DNA from: an uncultured Parabacteroides sp.
Lineage (GTDB): Bacteria; Bacteroidota; Bacteroidia; Bacteroidales; Tannerellaceae
Length of the DNA stretch: 64,000 nucleotides
Assembly (NCBI GenBank): GCA_937894065.1
Contig: CALCST010000016.1
Span: forward strand, 116,863-180,862
Reading direction: 5' to 3'
The notes under the pieces are model-generated. The model saw only the letters and a program-made list of their open reading frames with translations. It was not told where the DNA came from and searched no databases. Below are positions 19,287 to 28,595 of this stretch, in pieces. Within the stretch, counting starts at the first letter, position 1. Every line of letters starts with the position of its first letter. The position numbers and the translations under genes are program-made.

Positions 19287-20456
19287 ATGCTAGACTTTAA
19301 TAATACCGAAATTGCCTTTTCTGCTAAATCAAATGCAGAGTTACAGAATGCTTATGTGTTGTTCAATACTTTGAAGCATCCGTCTATTGTAAAGATGGCA
19401 AGTGTTGCAAGTAATGTTGCCATAAAGATACATTTCCCATTGTCATGGGCTGTGAAGCCTACTTTATACAAGCAGTTTGTGGGTGGTGAGACTTTGCAGG
19501 ACTGTCAGAAAATCATAGACCATCTCCGTAAATTTAACGTACGCTCAACTTTGGATTTCTCTGCAGAAGGAGAGCAGACTCCTGAAGGAATCAAGGCAAC
19601 ATTTGAAGAAACCATCCGTTCTATTGATTTTGCCAAAGGAAATGACAACTTGGCTTATGCTGTGTTCAAACCTTCAACAATTGTTACAGATGAACTTTTG
19701 GCAAAAGCTTCAGAAAAACGTGAGGAGTTGACTATTGAAGAGATTAAAGAATTCCGTGAATTCAAGGAAAGATTTATGGCTTTTTGCCAGCGAGCTTATG
19801 ATAATGACGTTCGTTTGATTGTTGACGCTGAGGATTATTGTTTCCAGGATGCTTTGGATGAGCTTACTGATGAAGCTATGCGCAAGTATAACAAGAAACG
19901 TGCTATTGTTTTTGCAACACTGCAGATGTATCGTCATGACCGTATGCCTTATCTTCGCCGCATATTGGAAGATGCGAAGGAAAAAGGATATATTGCTGGT
20001 GTAAAATTTGTGCGTGGTGCATATATGGAAGCAGAGAGAGCAAGAGCTGCCGAAATGGGTTATCCTGATCCGATTTGCAAGGATAAACCTACAACTGACG
20101 CAAATTTCAACGAAGCCGTACGTTTCACAATTGACAATCTTGAGCATTTCGAAATGTTTATGGGAACGCATAATGAGGAAAGTAACTATCTTCTTGCCAA
20201 ACTTATTGACGAAAAAGGCTTGGCAAGGAATGATTCCCGCATATTCTTTGCTCAATTGTTGGGAATGAGTGATAATATTTCTTTCAACCTGGCTCACGAA
20301 GGTTATAACGTAACAAAATATGTTCCTTATGCAAAGGTTAAGGATGTTTTGCCTTATCTGATTCGAAGAGCTGAGGAGAATACTTCTGTGGCAGGACAAA
20401 CCGGCCGAGAGCTGAGAATGCTTGAGATGGAAATAAAGAGAAGAAAACAGAAGTGA
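19287..20456 (+). CDS. Proline dehydrogenase family protein
   Basis: 389 residues, a single-domain FAD enzyme of TIM-barrel type. Recognisable blocks are LIVDAEDYCFQDALD, GVKFVRGAYMEAERARA, FMGTHNEESNYL and YLIRRAEENTSVAG, the last being the R-R-x-x-E-N proline-binding motif. It oxidises proline to pyrroline-5-carboxylate; PruA upstream finishes the conversion to glutamate. In Bacteroidota the two steps are on separate proteins, unlike the fused PutA of proteobacteria. Confidence 0.93.
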   Translation: MLDFNNTEIAFSAKSNAELQNAYVLFNTLKHPSIVKMASVASNVAIKIHFPLSWAVKPTLYKQFVGGETLQDCQKIIDHLRKFNVRSTLDFSAEGEQTPEGIKATFEETIRSIDFAKGNDNLAYAVFKPSTIVTDELLAKASEKREELTIEEIKEFREFKERFMAFCQRAYDNDVRLIVDAEDYCFQDALDELTDEAMRKYNKKRAIVFATLQMYRHDRMPYLRRILEDAKEKGYIAGVKFVRGAYMEAERARAAEMGYPDPICKDKPTTDANFNEAVRFTIDNLEHFEMFMGTHNEESNYLLAKLIDEKGLARNDSRIFFAQLLGMSDNISFNLAHEGYNVTKYVPYAKVKDVLPYLIRRAEENTSVAGQTGRELRMLEMEIKRRKQK

Positions 20457-20462
20457 TGTTTC

Positions 20463-20500
20463 AGATTACGAGTTGACAAGAATACAAGTTGACGAGGATT
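20463..20500. repeat. Octamer-family half element (copy 8)
   Basis: GAGTTGACAAGAATACAAGTTG then ACGAGG, left-half orientation only, directly after the proline dehydrogenase stop codon. Confidence 0.7.
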
Positions 20501-20645
20501 TATAAATGTTGAGTTTGTTTTTGATGTTAGTTTAAACTAGAATTTTGTAGCATTTTGTTATAAATTAATCGTTTTAGGTAACTCGTATATTTGTGTTTTT
20601 ACTAAAAAAAGCAATGAAATAAAGATATATTTTTGTTGTTTCTGG

Positions 20646-20753
20646 AAAATGATCACAATGGTTTCGGTTAACGATTACAATGGTTGGGTGTAGTCTTCTA
20701 AATGATTTGGACAACTCATTGTAATCTTTACTTGAAGTTATTGTGATCATTTT
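20646..20753. repeat. Nested direct and inverted repeat, possible structured RNA or operator array
   Basis: Outer arms AAAATGATCACAAT (20646-20659) and ATTGTGATCATTTT (20740-20753) are perfect inverse complements. Inner arms GATTACAATG (20673-20682) and CATTGTAATC (20717-20726) are too. On the left side the two arms are also direct repeats of each other (GATCACAATGGTT and GATTACAATGGTT, 22 bp apart). The 560-bp gap holding it (20457-21014) contains no convincing gene. Confidence 0.75.
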
Positions 20754-21014
20754 TTTAACATATGCTTTTCCCTCATATTTTGGCTTTAAAATCATGGGAA
20801 AATAGGCTTTAATATGGCTTTTTTATCTTGAAAATTGAATTTTTAGAGAAATTTCCTTGATTTTGTATTACAGGAGTAATAGTTTGATAAACTGAAGAAT
20901 ATACTATAAAAACAGGATTTAAACTTCACGAGAGTGCCAACAGAAATCAAGAAAAATAATTTAGCCTGAAATATTGAATTCTCAGCATAGCAGAAATGAC
21001 AAATTGTCAAAATG

Positions 21015-21653
21015 TCAAAACGTAATATTTCCGCCCATAATCATTTGAATAAGCAGACCAATAGCTTGTGTTTTATCTTCCAGGTGATATTGCTGCAATG
21101 TGGTTTTTAAATCTTCACGAAGAAGTTTGAGAGACTGCTGTATGCGATAGTCAACCGTTTTGCTTGAAACACCAAGTTTTTCAGCAATTTCCTTATAAGT
21201 CATTTCTTCGAAACGATGCATAATAAAGGCTTGCCTGTAACTTTCTGGAAGTCTGGCTATAGCTTCACGAACCTTATCTTTAAGTTCGTCGGTCTGATAA
21301 TAAGATTTGTCTTGCAGAGTTTCCTGCATATACTCAAAGTATAAAGTATTAGCCTTGTTTCGGCAGTCTTTACTTGCAATTTTGTTTAATGCCCTGTTAT
21401 AAACACTTCTGAATAAATATGACGAAAGACTTTTCTCAACAGTAATTTCTTTTCTGTTTTCCCATAACCACAATAATGTGTCCTGGACAATCTCCTCGCT
21501 GTCCTCCAATGAAACAAATTTATGGCAATAGGCGCAAAGTATCGGATAGAATTGACTGAACAATTTATCAAAAGCCTTTTTATCAGAATTCTTTAGGGAA
21601 GTAAGAAGATGGCTTTCTTTATCATCATTAATATGTATAGTCTGTTTATCCAT
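21015..21653 (-). CDS. ECF-type RNA polymerase sigma factor (PUL regulator 1)
   Basis: 212 residues. Region 2 lies at about 20-90 (FDKLFSQFYPILCAYCHKFV and EEIVQDTLLWLWENRKEI), region 4 at about 135-185 (LPESYRQAFIMHRFEEMTYK, then EIAEKLGVSSKTVDYRI, a helix-turn-helix). No other domain is present, as in Bacteroidota sigma-70 family ECF factors linked to PULs. It diverges from the FecR gene at 22163; in most such loci sigma and FecR are in tandem, so this arrangement is less usual. It should direct transcription of the adjacent SusC operon when released by FecR. Confidence 0.93.
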   Translation of the reverse strand: MDKQTIHINDDKESHLLTSLKNSDKKAFDKLFSQFYPILCAYCHKFVSLEDSEEIVQDTLLWLWENRKEITVEKSLSSYLFRSVYNRALNKIASKDCRNKANTLYFEYMQETLQDKSYYQTDELKDKVREAIARLPESYRQAFIMHRFEEMTYKEIAEKLGVSSKTVDYRIQQSLKLLREDLKTTLQQYHLEDKTQAIGLLIQMIMGGNITF

Positions 21654-21685
21654 CCGGTATTAAATTGTGTAGGCTAAAAGAGAAA

Positions 21686-21762
21686 ACGCAGAGCATATCG
21701 ATTATCACTGCATTGAGGCTCTGGACTGCCCACCTTATCGTAATTAATCAATAGCTCTGCGT
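21686..21762. repeat. Inverted repeat in the sigma factor leader
   Basis: ACGCAGAGC (21686-21694) and GCTCTGCGT (21754-21762) are exact inverse complements. Between them lies CATTGAGGCTCTGG (21711-21724), repeated exactly at 22049-22062 on the FecR side. Confidence 0.65.
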
Positions 21763-21916
21763 CTTATGTGTTTATATCGTTTTAAAATAAAAAGCGGATA
21801 TAACAACACAAACGCAGAAACTTTTACTGACAATTATTATCCCGATAAGGCTTGAAATTGTCCAGATTTCAATGCCGGGTTTATCAGTAAAGCTTTGCGC
21901 TTTTTCAAATATAAAG

Positions 21917-21949
21917 CAAATGTATGTATTTTTTTTGAAAAAAAACAAG
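21917..21949 (-). promoter_or_regulatory. Possible promoter for the first ECF sigma gene
   Basis: Minus strand: CTTG (21946-21949), 21-nt spacer, TACATTTG (21917-21924). The -7 box fits well, the -33 box has one mismatch. It implies a leader of about 250 nt. Confidence 0.4.
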
Positions 21950-22110
21950 AGGAGTTTAGGAACTTTCCTTTTTAGAAATGTCATAATAATAAAGACAAAA
22001 AATGTTGCATAGGTCTTTTGTGGTTAAAGATTTGTTTTTTATTCATTACATTGAGGCTCTGGCATAATGAATGAGTAAGGATTAATTTAAGGTTAGTGGA
22101 ACCAGAGCGG

Positions 22111-22137
22111 CAAGATTCTCTGAGACAGAGAGTCTTG
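22111..22137 (+). promoter_or_regulatory. Strong hairpin in the FecR leader
   Basis: CAAGATTCTCTG (22111-22122), loop AGA, CAGAGAGTCTTG (22126-22137): 12 bp with one G-U pair. It ends 25 bp before the preferred FecR start and is followed by a moderately T-rich run, so it may end or attenuate transcripts. Confidence 0.65.
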
Positions 22138-22162
22138 TTGGCTGGTTTTGTTTTTAATGTTT

Positions 22163-23161
22163 ATGGATAGAATAGATAAAAATATAGAAGATTTACTTTT
22201 CAGTTATTGCGAAGGAAAACTGAGCGGTGACGAACGAAAGCATGTTGAAGAATGGATTTCTGTAAGTAAAGAAAATGAGAAACTTGCAAAAGCTGTTCAC
22301 GAACTTTATTGGGCTGCAGATACATTGTCTGTAATGGACAAGGTGGATGCTGACAAAGCTTTGAAAAAAGCTAAAGGAAAATTGGTGAGAAGAAAGTTCA
22401 AAACAGTTTTTCTATGGGCAGAAAGAGCTGCCGCCATTATGTTTATCCCTTTACTTTCTGCATATCTTCTTCAAATTAAGAACTCAGATGTTGCGGAAGC
22501 TAGGATGATGGAGATTCGTACTAATCCAGGTATGACGACAGCTTTTGTGTTACCTGATGGAACAAATGTTTCTTTGAATTCCGGTTCAGTTTTGCGATAC
22601 CCGGAATTCTTCAGCGGAGATAAACGTGAAGTAGAACTGATAGGAGAAGCTTTTTTCGATGTTACCAAAGATCCCAATAAACGTTTTGTTGTAAAAACTA
22701 CGGGCGATGAACGGGTGGAAGTGTTGGGTACATCATTTAATATGGAAGCTTTCCCTGGAGATTCAATATTATCTACAACCTTATTGGAAGGAAAGGTCAG
22801 ATTTGTTTCCGATGCAGGAAGTGTACAGATGAATCCAGGAGAAAAACTTGTTTATAATCATAACAGTTCTAAGGCTAGACTGATTAAAACAAATGGAAAT
22901 GCAGAAACTGCATGGAGATATGGCAAGATAATTTTTGATAATACACCTTTCAATGAAGCTCTCCATATGTTATCAAAAAGATTTAATGTGGATTTTGTTG
23001 TGAAAAATGAAAAACATCAAAATGATTCATTTACAGGAACATTCTCAACCCAGCGTTTGGAACAAGTTTTGGATGTATTCAGTATTTCATCAAAAATAAA
23101 ATGGCGCTATACTCCAACTGATAAAACAGAGGAGAAAAGAAGTAAAATAGAAGTTTATTGA
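22163..23161 (+). CDS. FecR family anti-sigma factor 1
   Basis: About 332 residues from MDRIDKNIEDLL (an ATG six bases earlier is also possible). The cytosolic N-terminal sigma-binding region spans about 1-75, one membrane helix lies at about 80-102 (RAAAIMFIPLLSAYLLQI), and the periplasmic FecR domain runs about 110-225 (TAFVLPDGTNVSLNSGSVLR, GEAFFDVTKDPNKRFVVKT, VLGTSFNMEAFPGD). A C-terminal DUF4974-like domain (FDNTPFNEALHMLSKRFNVD) is expected to contact the STN domain of SusC. It should hold the divergently encoded ECF sigma factor until the transporter signals substrate. Confidence 0.93.
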   Translation: MDRIDKNIEDLLFSYCEGKLSGDERKHVEEWISVSKENEKLAKAVHELYWAADTLSVMDKVDADKALKKAKGKLVRRKFKTVFLWAERAAAIMFIPLLSAYLLQIKNSDVAEARMMEIRTNPGMTTAFVLPDGTNVSLNSGSVLRYPEFFSGDKREVELIGEAFFDVTKDPNKRFVVKTTGDERVEVLGTSFNMEAFPGDSILSTTLLEGKVRFVSDAGSVQMNPGEKLVYNHNSSKARLIKTNGNAETAWRYGKIIFDNTPFNEALHMLSKRFNVDFVVKNEKHQNDSFTGTFSTQRLEQVLDVFSISSKIKWRYTPTDKTEEKRSKIEVY

Positions 23162-23263
23162 AATTTTTTTATTCTTTGTTTAGGAATATTGTTTTTTAGA
23201 AATGTCATTTATAATAAAAGGACTTAAATAATCAAAAGCATGATTAATGATTTGTTCAGGTTT

Positions 23264-23410
23264 GGCAAGCTTAACTTTCAGTTAACAAGTTGACGAGAAA
23301 ACGAGTTGACAAGATTATTTAGAAATTTAAGTGTGAAATGATAAATATTGACCTTGTTAACTTGTCTCTGTATCCTTGTTGACTTTTAAGTTGAGCAAAT
23401 TGTGAAACTT
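23264..23410. repeat. Octamer-family element (copy 9)
   Basis: Contains GGCAAGCTTAAC, GTTAACAAGTTGACGAG and GAGTTGACAAG on the left, and CCTTGTTAACTTGTCTC, CCTTGTTGACTT and GTTGAGCAAATTGTGAAACTT on the right. The ends resemble the AAGTTTCGCAAG termini of the copy at 48203. Confidence 0.75.
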
Positions 23411-23490
23411 TAAATGTGTAGGAAATCAGCAAATAATCATAATTACTATAAAAACCGAATAGATATGAAAAAGAATGGAGATTAAAAAAA

Positions 23491-23562
23491 CAAACAGAGA
23501 AATATTGGCGTATTTCCCTGTTTGAAATGAGTTAACCGAAAAGATTTGTTTGGCGACAAATC
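23491..23562 (+). promoter_or_regulatory. Tandem hairpins with identical TTGGCG loops upstream of susC 1
   Basis: Hairpin 1: CAAACAGAGAAATA (23491-23504), loop TTGGCG, TATTTCCCTGTTTG (23511-23524), 13 of 14 pairs. Hairpin 2: GATTTGT (23543-23549), loop TTGGCG (23550-23555), ACAAATC (23556-23562), perfect. The second ends 39 bp before the SusC start. Confidence 0.75.
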
Positions 23563-23601
23563 ATATTAAATCATTTTTTACCTAAAAAGCACAACAAAAT
23601 T

Positions 23602-26600
23602 ATGAGAAAAAAATGTATTACCCCATTAATATGGGATAAAAAAACGTGTGGACTTGCGTTACCTAAGGTCCCTATTATTATGAAATCACTGTTTTATGCA
23701 TGTCTGTTAAGTTCTGCAGGTCTGACTTATGCTTCAAATAGCTATGCTCAGACTACAATGGTCAGCATTAACGTGGAAAATCAAACTGTAAAGGATGTAT
23801 TGGATGAAATAGAAAATACAACTGAATATTCATTTTTCTACAACACTCGCCACGTTGACCTGGATAGAAAAGTGTCTGTAAATATTAATAATGCCGATAT
23901 TTTTGAAGTATTGGATGATGTATTTAGCGGAACAAATGTTGTTTATTCTGTTAAGGATAGAAGTATTGTTCTTTCTGTGAAAGATGTGTCTCCGGTAATA
24001 GCTCAAAATGATAATAAAATAACCGGTACCATTGTTGATGCTTCCGGAATTCCGGTTATTGGTGCTAATGTTATGGTGAAGGGTACATCTAATGGTACTA
24101 TTACGGATATGAATGGACATTTTACTTTGGATGTTCCAAAGGATGCTGTACTTGAGGTCTCTTACATAGGTTATACAACTCAAATTTTAAAAGTTGCTGG
24201 ACAGAAAAGTTTGAGTATTATGTTAAAGGAAGATACACAGACTTTGGATGAGGTTGTTGTTGTTGGATATGGAACAATGAAAAAGTCAGATTTGACAGGA
24301 GCTATTGTTAATGTTAATCAGGAAAATATTAAAAATATGTCAACTGCAACTGTTGATCAGAAATTAGTTGGTCAAATTGCAGGCGTACAGATTCAACAGG
24401 TATCTGGAGCCCCAGGTTCAGGAACATCAATAAAAATACGTGGAGCTGGTTCTATAGGTGCTGGAAATGACCCTCTTTATGTAGTGGATGGAATGCCTTA
24501 TTCTTCTGGATTTGACCAAAATATGAATCCATTGAATTTTATTAGTCCTAACGATATTGAATCAATTACAGTTTTGAAAGATGCATCTTCTACTGCAATT
24601 TATGGTTCTAGAGGTGCGAATGGTGTTATTATGATAACAACTAAACGTGGAGAATTTGATAAAACTGATATATCTGTTTCTTCGCGTTTTGGGTTTCAAC
24701 AAGTTCCTCAGAAAGGGCGCCCTGATATGATGAATCAGTACGAGTTCGCAGAATTCCAAAGAGAAAGAATTGGAATTTCTGTAAGAAAAATGGAACATAG
24801 AGAACCTACAATGGATGATTATCCGATTGAATATAGACCTGAAAATCTTCATGGAGAAGGAACTGATTGGTATGATTTGATTTTGAGAACAGCATTAACA
24901 CAAGATCATAGTGTTAGTGTTAGTAAGGGATCTAAGGAATCTCGTTTGAATTTTAGTTTAGGATACTATAATCAGGAAGGGGTGTTGAAATGTACCGGTT
25001 TAGAGAGATTTAATGGTAAATTAACAATGGAATCAAACATAGGTAAAGTTAAAATTGGTGCTTCATTACAACCCACTTTTATACAGCAGGATAGAGCAAA
25101 TGTTGCAAGCTATAGAGATGATGTTATTGCAGTTGCAACATGGGCAAATCCTGTTATGAAACCTTATGATGAAAAAGGAAACTTAATACCATATATATAT
25201 TCTCCTCAATCAAAATATCATACAGCTTGGGGATTTATGAATCCTTTGTATTTATTGCAAGAAATAACTAACAGACAGGATGATTTCCAAAATTTAGGTA
25301 TTGCATATATTGAATGGAATATCATTTCAGGACTTAAATTAAAGTCATCTTTAAATACAAATTATGCTTCTAGCAAATATTTTTCTTATACTCCTAGTAC
25401 TATAGGAGGTCCGAATAAACCTCCAACTGATGGCAGTGGAAAATCTACTACACAACGAGGAACTTCTTTTAATTGGGTTATTGAGAATACAATTAATTAT
25501 AATAAAACATTTAAAGAGAAGCATACTATAGATCTTGTTGCTGGTTATACAGCTCAGCATTTTAAAAGCGATTTTATAAATATTAACGCAGGTCCTTATC
25601 CGAATGATTTGATACATACTATAAACGCTGCTCAAGATATTAATAGTTGGGGACAGAGTATTAATGAATGGAGTATGATTTCTTATTTGGGAAGATTTAA
25701 TTATACTTATGATGATAAATATTTATTTACGGCAACATTCAGATCTGATGGTTCATCTAGATTTGGATCAGAAAACAGGTTTGCAACATTCCCTTCTATG
25801 GCAATTGCATGGAGAATTTCAGAGGAACCTTTCCTTAAAGGAAATGAAGTGATTAGTAATTTAAAGTCTCGTTTGTCGTATGGTAAAAGTGGAAATAATA
25901 ATATCGGAAATTATGCGCATTTAGCATCAATTAATGCTCAGGATTATATATTTTCTGATACTCAGGTAACAGGTTCTTATGTAGGAATAAGTAATCCATA
26001 CTTAACATGGGAAGAGTCTTCTCAGATTGATGCAGGAATTGACTTAGGATTATTTAATAATAGATTGTCTTTAGTTCTAGATTTCTATTATAGAAAGAGT
26101 AATAATATGTTATTATCTGATAGAATTCCTGCTATTACTGGATTTACATCTCAGACAGTTAATAAGGGGAATGTACGTAATGTTGGATTTGAATTTTCAT
26201 TGAATGCTACACCTTTTAATAAGAATGATTTTAAATGGGATATTAATTTAAATTTATCATTAAATAGAAACAAAGTATTATCCATAAACGATGATCCTAA
26301 TACTAAAATATATTCTGGAAATTGCGATGGATTATACTCTAATGTTACAATGGCTGGTCAACCAATTGGACAGCTCTTTGGATATGTATTTGATGGTTTA
26401 TATACTGAGGAAGATTTGAAAAATCCTAATGTAGTGAAATATCCTTCTGCATATGAGGGCGCTATTAAATTTAAAGATTTAAATGGAGATGGAAATATTT
26501 CTAGTCCTTTAGATTTTGCAATAATAGGAAATCCTTTTCCGGATTTGATATATGGTTTAACAAATAATTTTTCATTTAAGAATTTTGACATGTCTATTGT

Positions 26601-27051
26601 AATGAATGGTCAAATAGGTGGAAAAGTAATAAATGGTCTTAGACAAACAACTGATAATTTACAGGGATTTTTTAATGTTAATTCAGAGTGGGTGAATAGA
26701 TGGAAAGATAAAGAAAATCCAGGTGATGGTTATCATTATGGAATTCCGTCAGTAACACCGAGTTATGGACATAAAATTAATAGTAATTGGATAGAAGATG
26801 CCTCATATTTAAGAATTTCAAATTTGACTCTGGGATATACTGTACCAATTAAATTTTTGAAATCTACTGGTTTTATTAAATCTTGTCGTTTTTATTTGTC
26901 TATACAGAATTTAGCAACTTTTACAAGCTATTCTGGAGCTAATCCAGAGGGTAAACAAGCAAGTAATAATAATACTCTTGCTTCAGGTTTTGATATGACA
27001 TCATATCCTTTGGCTAGAACAACGTCTTTAGGTTTAAATATTTCTTTTTAA
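23602..27051 (+). CDS. SusC/RagA TonB-dependent outer-membrane transporter with STN signalling domain (1)
   Basis: 1,149 residues. Signal region at about 27-50 (IIMKSLFYACLLSSAGLTYA, ending NSYAQ), STN domain about 52-125 (NVENQTVKDVLDEIENTTEY), CarboxypepD_reg-like beta-sandwich about 138-210 (VDASGIPVIGANVMVKGT), then LDEVVVVGYGTMKKSDLTGA leading into the plug (SIKIRGAGSIGAGNDPLYVV, TAIYGSRGANGVIMITTKRG) and a beta-barrel to the C-terminus, which ends TTSLGLNISF. It imports oligosaccharides using TonB energy; the STN domain marks it as a signalling transporter that works with the FecR upstream. SusD follows after 23 bp. Codon use becomes very AT-rich in the barrel half. Confidence 0.97.
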   Translation: MRKKCITPLIWDKKTCGLALPKVPIIMKSLFYACLLSSAGLTYASNSYAQTTMVSINVENQTVKDVLDEIENTTEYSFFYNTRHVDLDRKVSVNINNADIFEVLDDVFSGTNVVYSVKDRSIVLSVKDVSPVIAQNDNKITGTIVDASGIPVIGANVMVKGTSNGTITDMNGHFTLDVPKDAVLEVSYIGYTTQILKVAGQKSLSIMLKEDTQTLDEVVVVGYGTMKKSDLTGAIVNVNQENIKNMSTATVDQKLVGQIAGVQIQQVSGAPGSGTSIKIRGAGSIGAGNDPLYVVDGMPYSSGFDQNMNPLNFISPNDIESITVLKDASSTAIYGSRGANGVIMITTKRGEFDKTDISVSSRFGFQQVPQKGRPDMMNQYEFAEFQRERIGISVRKMEHREPTMDDYPIEYRPENLHGEGTDWYDLILRTALTQDHSVSVSKGSKESRLNFSLGYYNQEGVLKCTGLERFNGKLTMESNIGKVKIGASLQPTFIQQDRANVASYRDDVIAVATWANPVMKPYDEKGNLIPYIYSPQSKYHTAWGFMNPLYLLQEITNRQDDFQNLGIAYIEWNIISGLKLKSSLNTNYASSKYFSYTPSTIGGPNKPPTDGSGKSTTQRGTSFNWVIENTINYNKTFKEKHTIDLVAGYTAQHFKSDFININAGPYPNDLIHTINAAQDINSWGQSINEWSMISYLGRFNYTYDDKYLFTATFRSDGSSRFGSENRFATFPSMAIAWRISEEPFLKGNEVISNLKSRLSYGKSGNNNIGNYAHLASINAQDYIFSDTQVTGSYVGISNPYLTWEESSQIDAGIDLGLFNNRLSLVLDFYYRKSNNMLLSDRIPAITGFTSQTVNKGNVRNVGFEFSLNATPFNKNDFKWDINLNLSLNRNKVLSINDDPNTKIYSGNCDGLYSNVTMAGQPIGQLFGYVFDGLYTEEDLKNPNVVKYPSAYEGAIKFKDLNGDGNISSPLDFAIIGNPFPDLIYGLTNNFSFKNFDMSIVMNGQIGGKVINGLRQTTDNLQGFFNVNSEWVNRWKDKENPGDGYHYGIPSVTPSYGHKINSNWIEDASYLRISNLTLGYTVPIKFLKSTGFIKSCRFYLSIQNLATFTSYSGANPEGKQASNNNTLASGFDMTSYPLARTTSLGLNISF

Positions 27052-27074
27052 AAATAAAATTAAGGAATAGAGTT

Positions 27075-28559
27075 ATGAAAAATATATTTTTATTGTTAGG
27101 ATTACTTTTATTATCAAGTTGTTCAAATAGTTTTCTTGAAATATATCCAGAAACATCATTGAATGAAGGTAATTTTTATAAATCAGAAAAGGAGTATATT
27201 TTATTAGCAAATGGTTGCTATATTCCTATGAGAAATTATTATAAAGAGAGTGGTTGGATTATTGGAGAAATTCGTTCTGATAATACTTCTTTTATGTATA
27301 ATCCAAATGATGGTGGACAAATAGATGCTAGGCAGATAGAATGGTTTCAATGTACAGCTAATAATACTCACTATACTTCTTTATGGAATTTTGCTTATAA
27401 TGGTATAAATAGATGCAACAAACTTATTGAGGAGTTAGAAAATTCTTCGATAATTTGGGAAACGGAAGGAATAAAAGAGAGATGTTATGGAGAGGCTTAT
27501 TTTTTTAGAGCATTTTATTATTTTGAGCTAGTAAGAAATTTTGGTGGAGTTCCTTTAATAACATCAGTTATAAATTCACAAGAGGCAGTTTCTGTTGAAA
27601 GAGTTTCTGAAATGGAAATATATAATCAAGTTATCAAAGATTTAGAGGCTTCGGTTTTAAATTTTGAAACATCTGTTAATGTTGAAGAGCCAGGAAGAGC
27701 AAATTATGCTTCTGCTTTATCTCTTTTGGGAAGAGTATATTTGACTATGCATGAATACGATAAAACAATATCTGTGTTAGAAAAAGTTATTTCTTTAAAG
27801 AAATATACACTTTTACCTGAATATAAAGATTTATTTAATCCTGCTGCAAAAGATTTTAAGGAGACTATATTTGCTGTTCAATATTCCGAGAATAATCAAG
27901 ATATGGCAAATCAATTTTGTTTTAGATTTGCCCCATGGACTTCTAAAGGTGAAATAACAATGAGACCCAATATAAATATTAGTGGCTCAAGATATGGCTG
28001 GAACCAGCCAACATCAGATTTAATATTAGCTTTTGAGGAAGGAGATAAAAGAAAAGAAGCATCAATTGGTACGTGGCACGGTAAAGATTGGGATGGGGTT
28101 GAGCGTGATTTGATGTATTGTTGTAAATTTAAACCACCTGTTTCTGCACCAGATGATCGTTGTAGTGATAATTTACCTATTATTCGTTATTCGGATGTCT
28201 TATTAATGATGGCAGAAGCTTTGAATGAAAAAGGAGAAACAAGTAGAGCTTTGTCCTTTGTTGAGAAAGTTCGTAATAGAGCAGGATTGTCAACTCCTAC
28301 AAATATTACGAAAGAATCATTATCAATATTGATAGCCAAAGAACGTCAAGTGGAATTTTGTTTTGAAAACCAACGTTGGTATGATCTGAAAAGAACAGGC
28401 AAAGCTTTAGATGTAATGAGAACTCATGGCATTAAGGAAAAACAAATGAAACCGTACATTGATCAATCTACTTATATATTAGAAGAATATATGTTGTTAG
28501 CCCCAATACCTGCTGATGAAATTGCAATAAGTGCATTAAAACAGAATCCAGGTTATTGA
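27075..28559 (+). CDS. SusD/RagB family glycan-binding lipoprotein (1)
   Basis: 494 residues. The lipobox is LLSSC at residues about 13-17, so it is an outer-membrane surface lipoprotein. Family marks are FLEIYPETSLNEGNFYKSEKE, the TPR-like helical core (GEAYFFRAFYYFELVRNFGG) and the C-terminal RQVEFCFENQRWYDLKRTGK followed by the Gln-Asn-Pro-Gly-Tyr end. It caps the SusC barrel and binds the glycan. The gene is strongly AT-rich, with TTA and ATA codons common. Confidence 0.96.
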   Translation: MKNIFLLLGLLLLSSCSNSFLEIYPETSLNEGNFYKSEKEYILLANGCYIPMRNYYKESGWIIGEIRSDNTSFMYNPNDGGQIDARQIEWFQCTANNTHYTSLWNFAYNGINRCNKLIEELENSSIIWETEGIKERCYGEAYFFRAFYYFELVRNFGGVPLITSVINSQEAVSVERVSEMEIYNQVIKDLEASVLNFETSVNVEEPGRANYASALSLLGRVYLTMHEYDKTISVLEKVISLKKYTLLPEYKDLFNPAAKDFKETIFAVQYSENNQDMANQFCFRFAPWTSKGEITMRPNINISGSRYGWNQPTSDLILAFEEGDKRKEASIGTWHGKDWDGVERDLMYCCKFKPPVSAPDDRCSDNLPIIRYSDVLLMMAEALNEKGETSRALSFVEKVRNRAGLSTPTNITKESLSILIAKERQVEFCFENQRWYDLKRTGKALDVMRTHGIKEKQMKPYIDQSTYILEEYMLLAPIPADEIAISALKQNPGY

Positions 28560-28595
28560 TTAAGGAACAGTTTTATTTTTATAGCTTTTGAATAT

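Noticed and set aside
20574..20795. 73-residue open frame on the minus strand
   Set aside because: It runs through the nested inverted repeat; the frame is better explained by that structure than by a protein.
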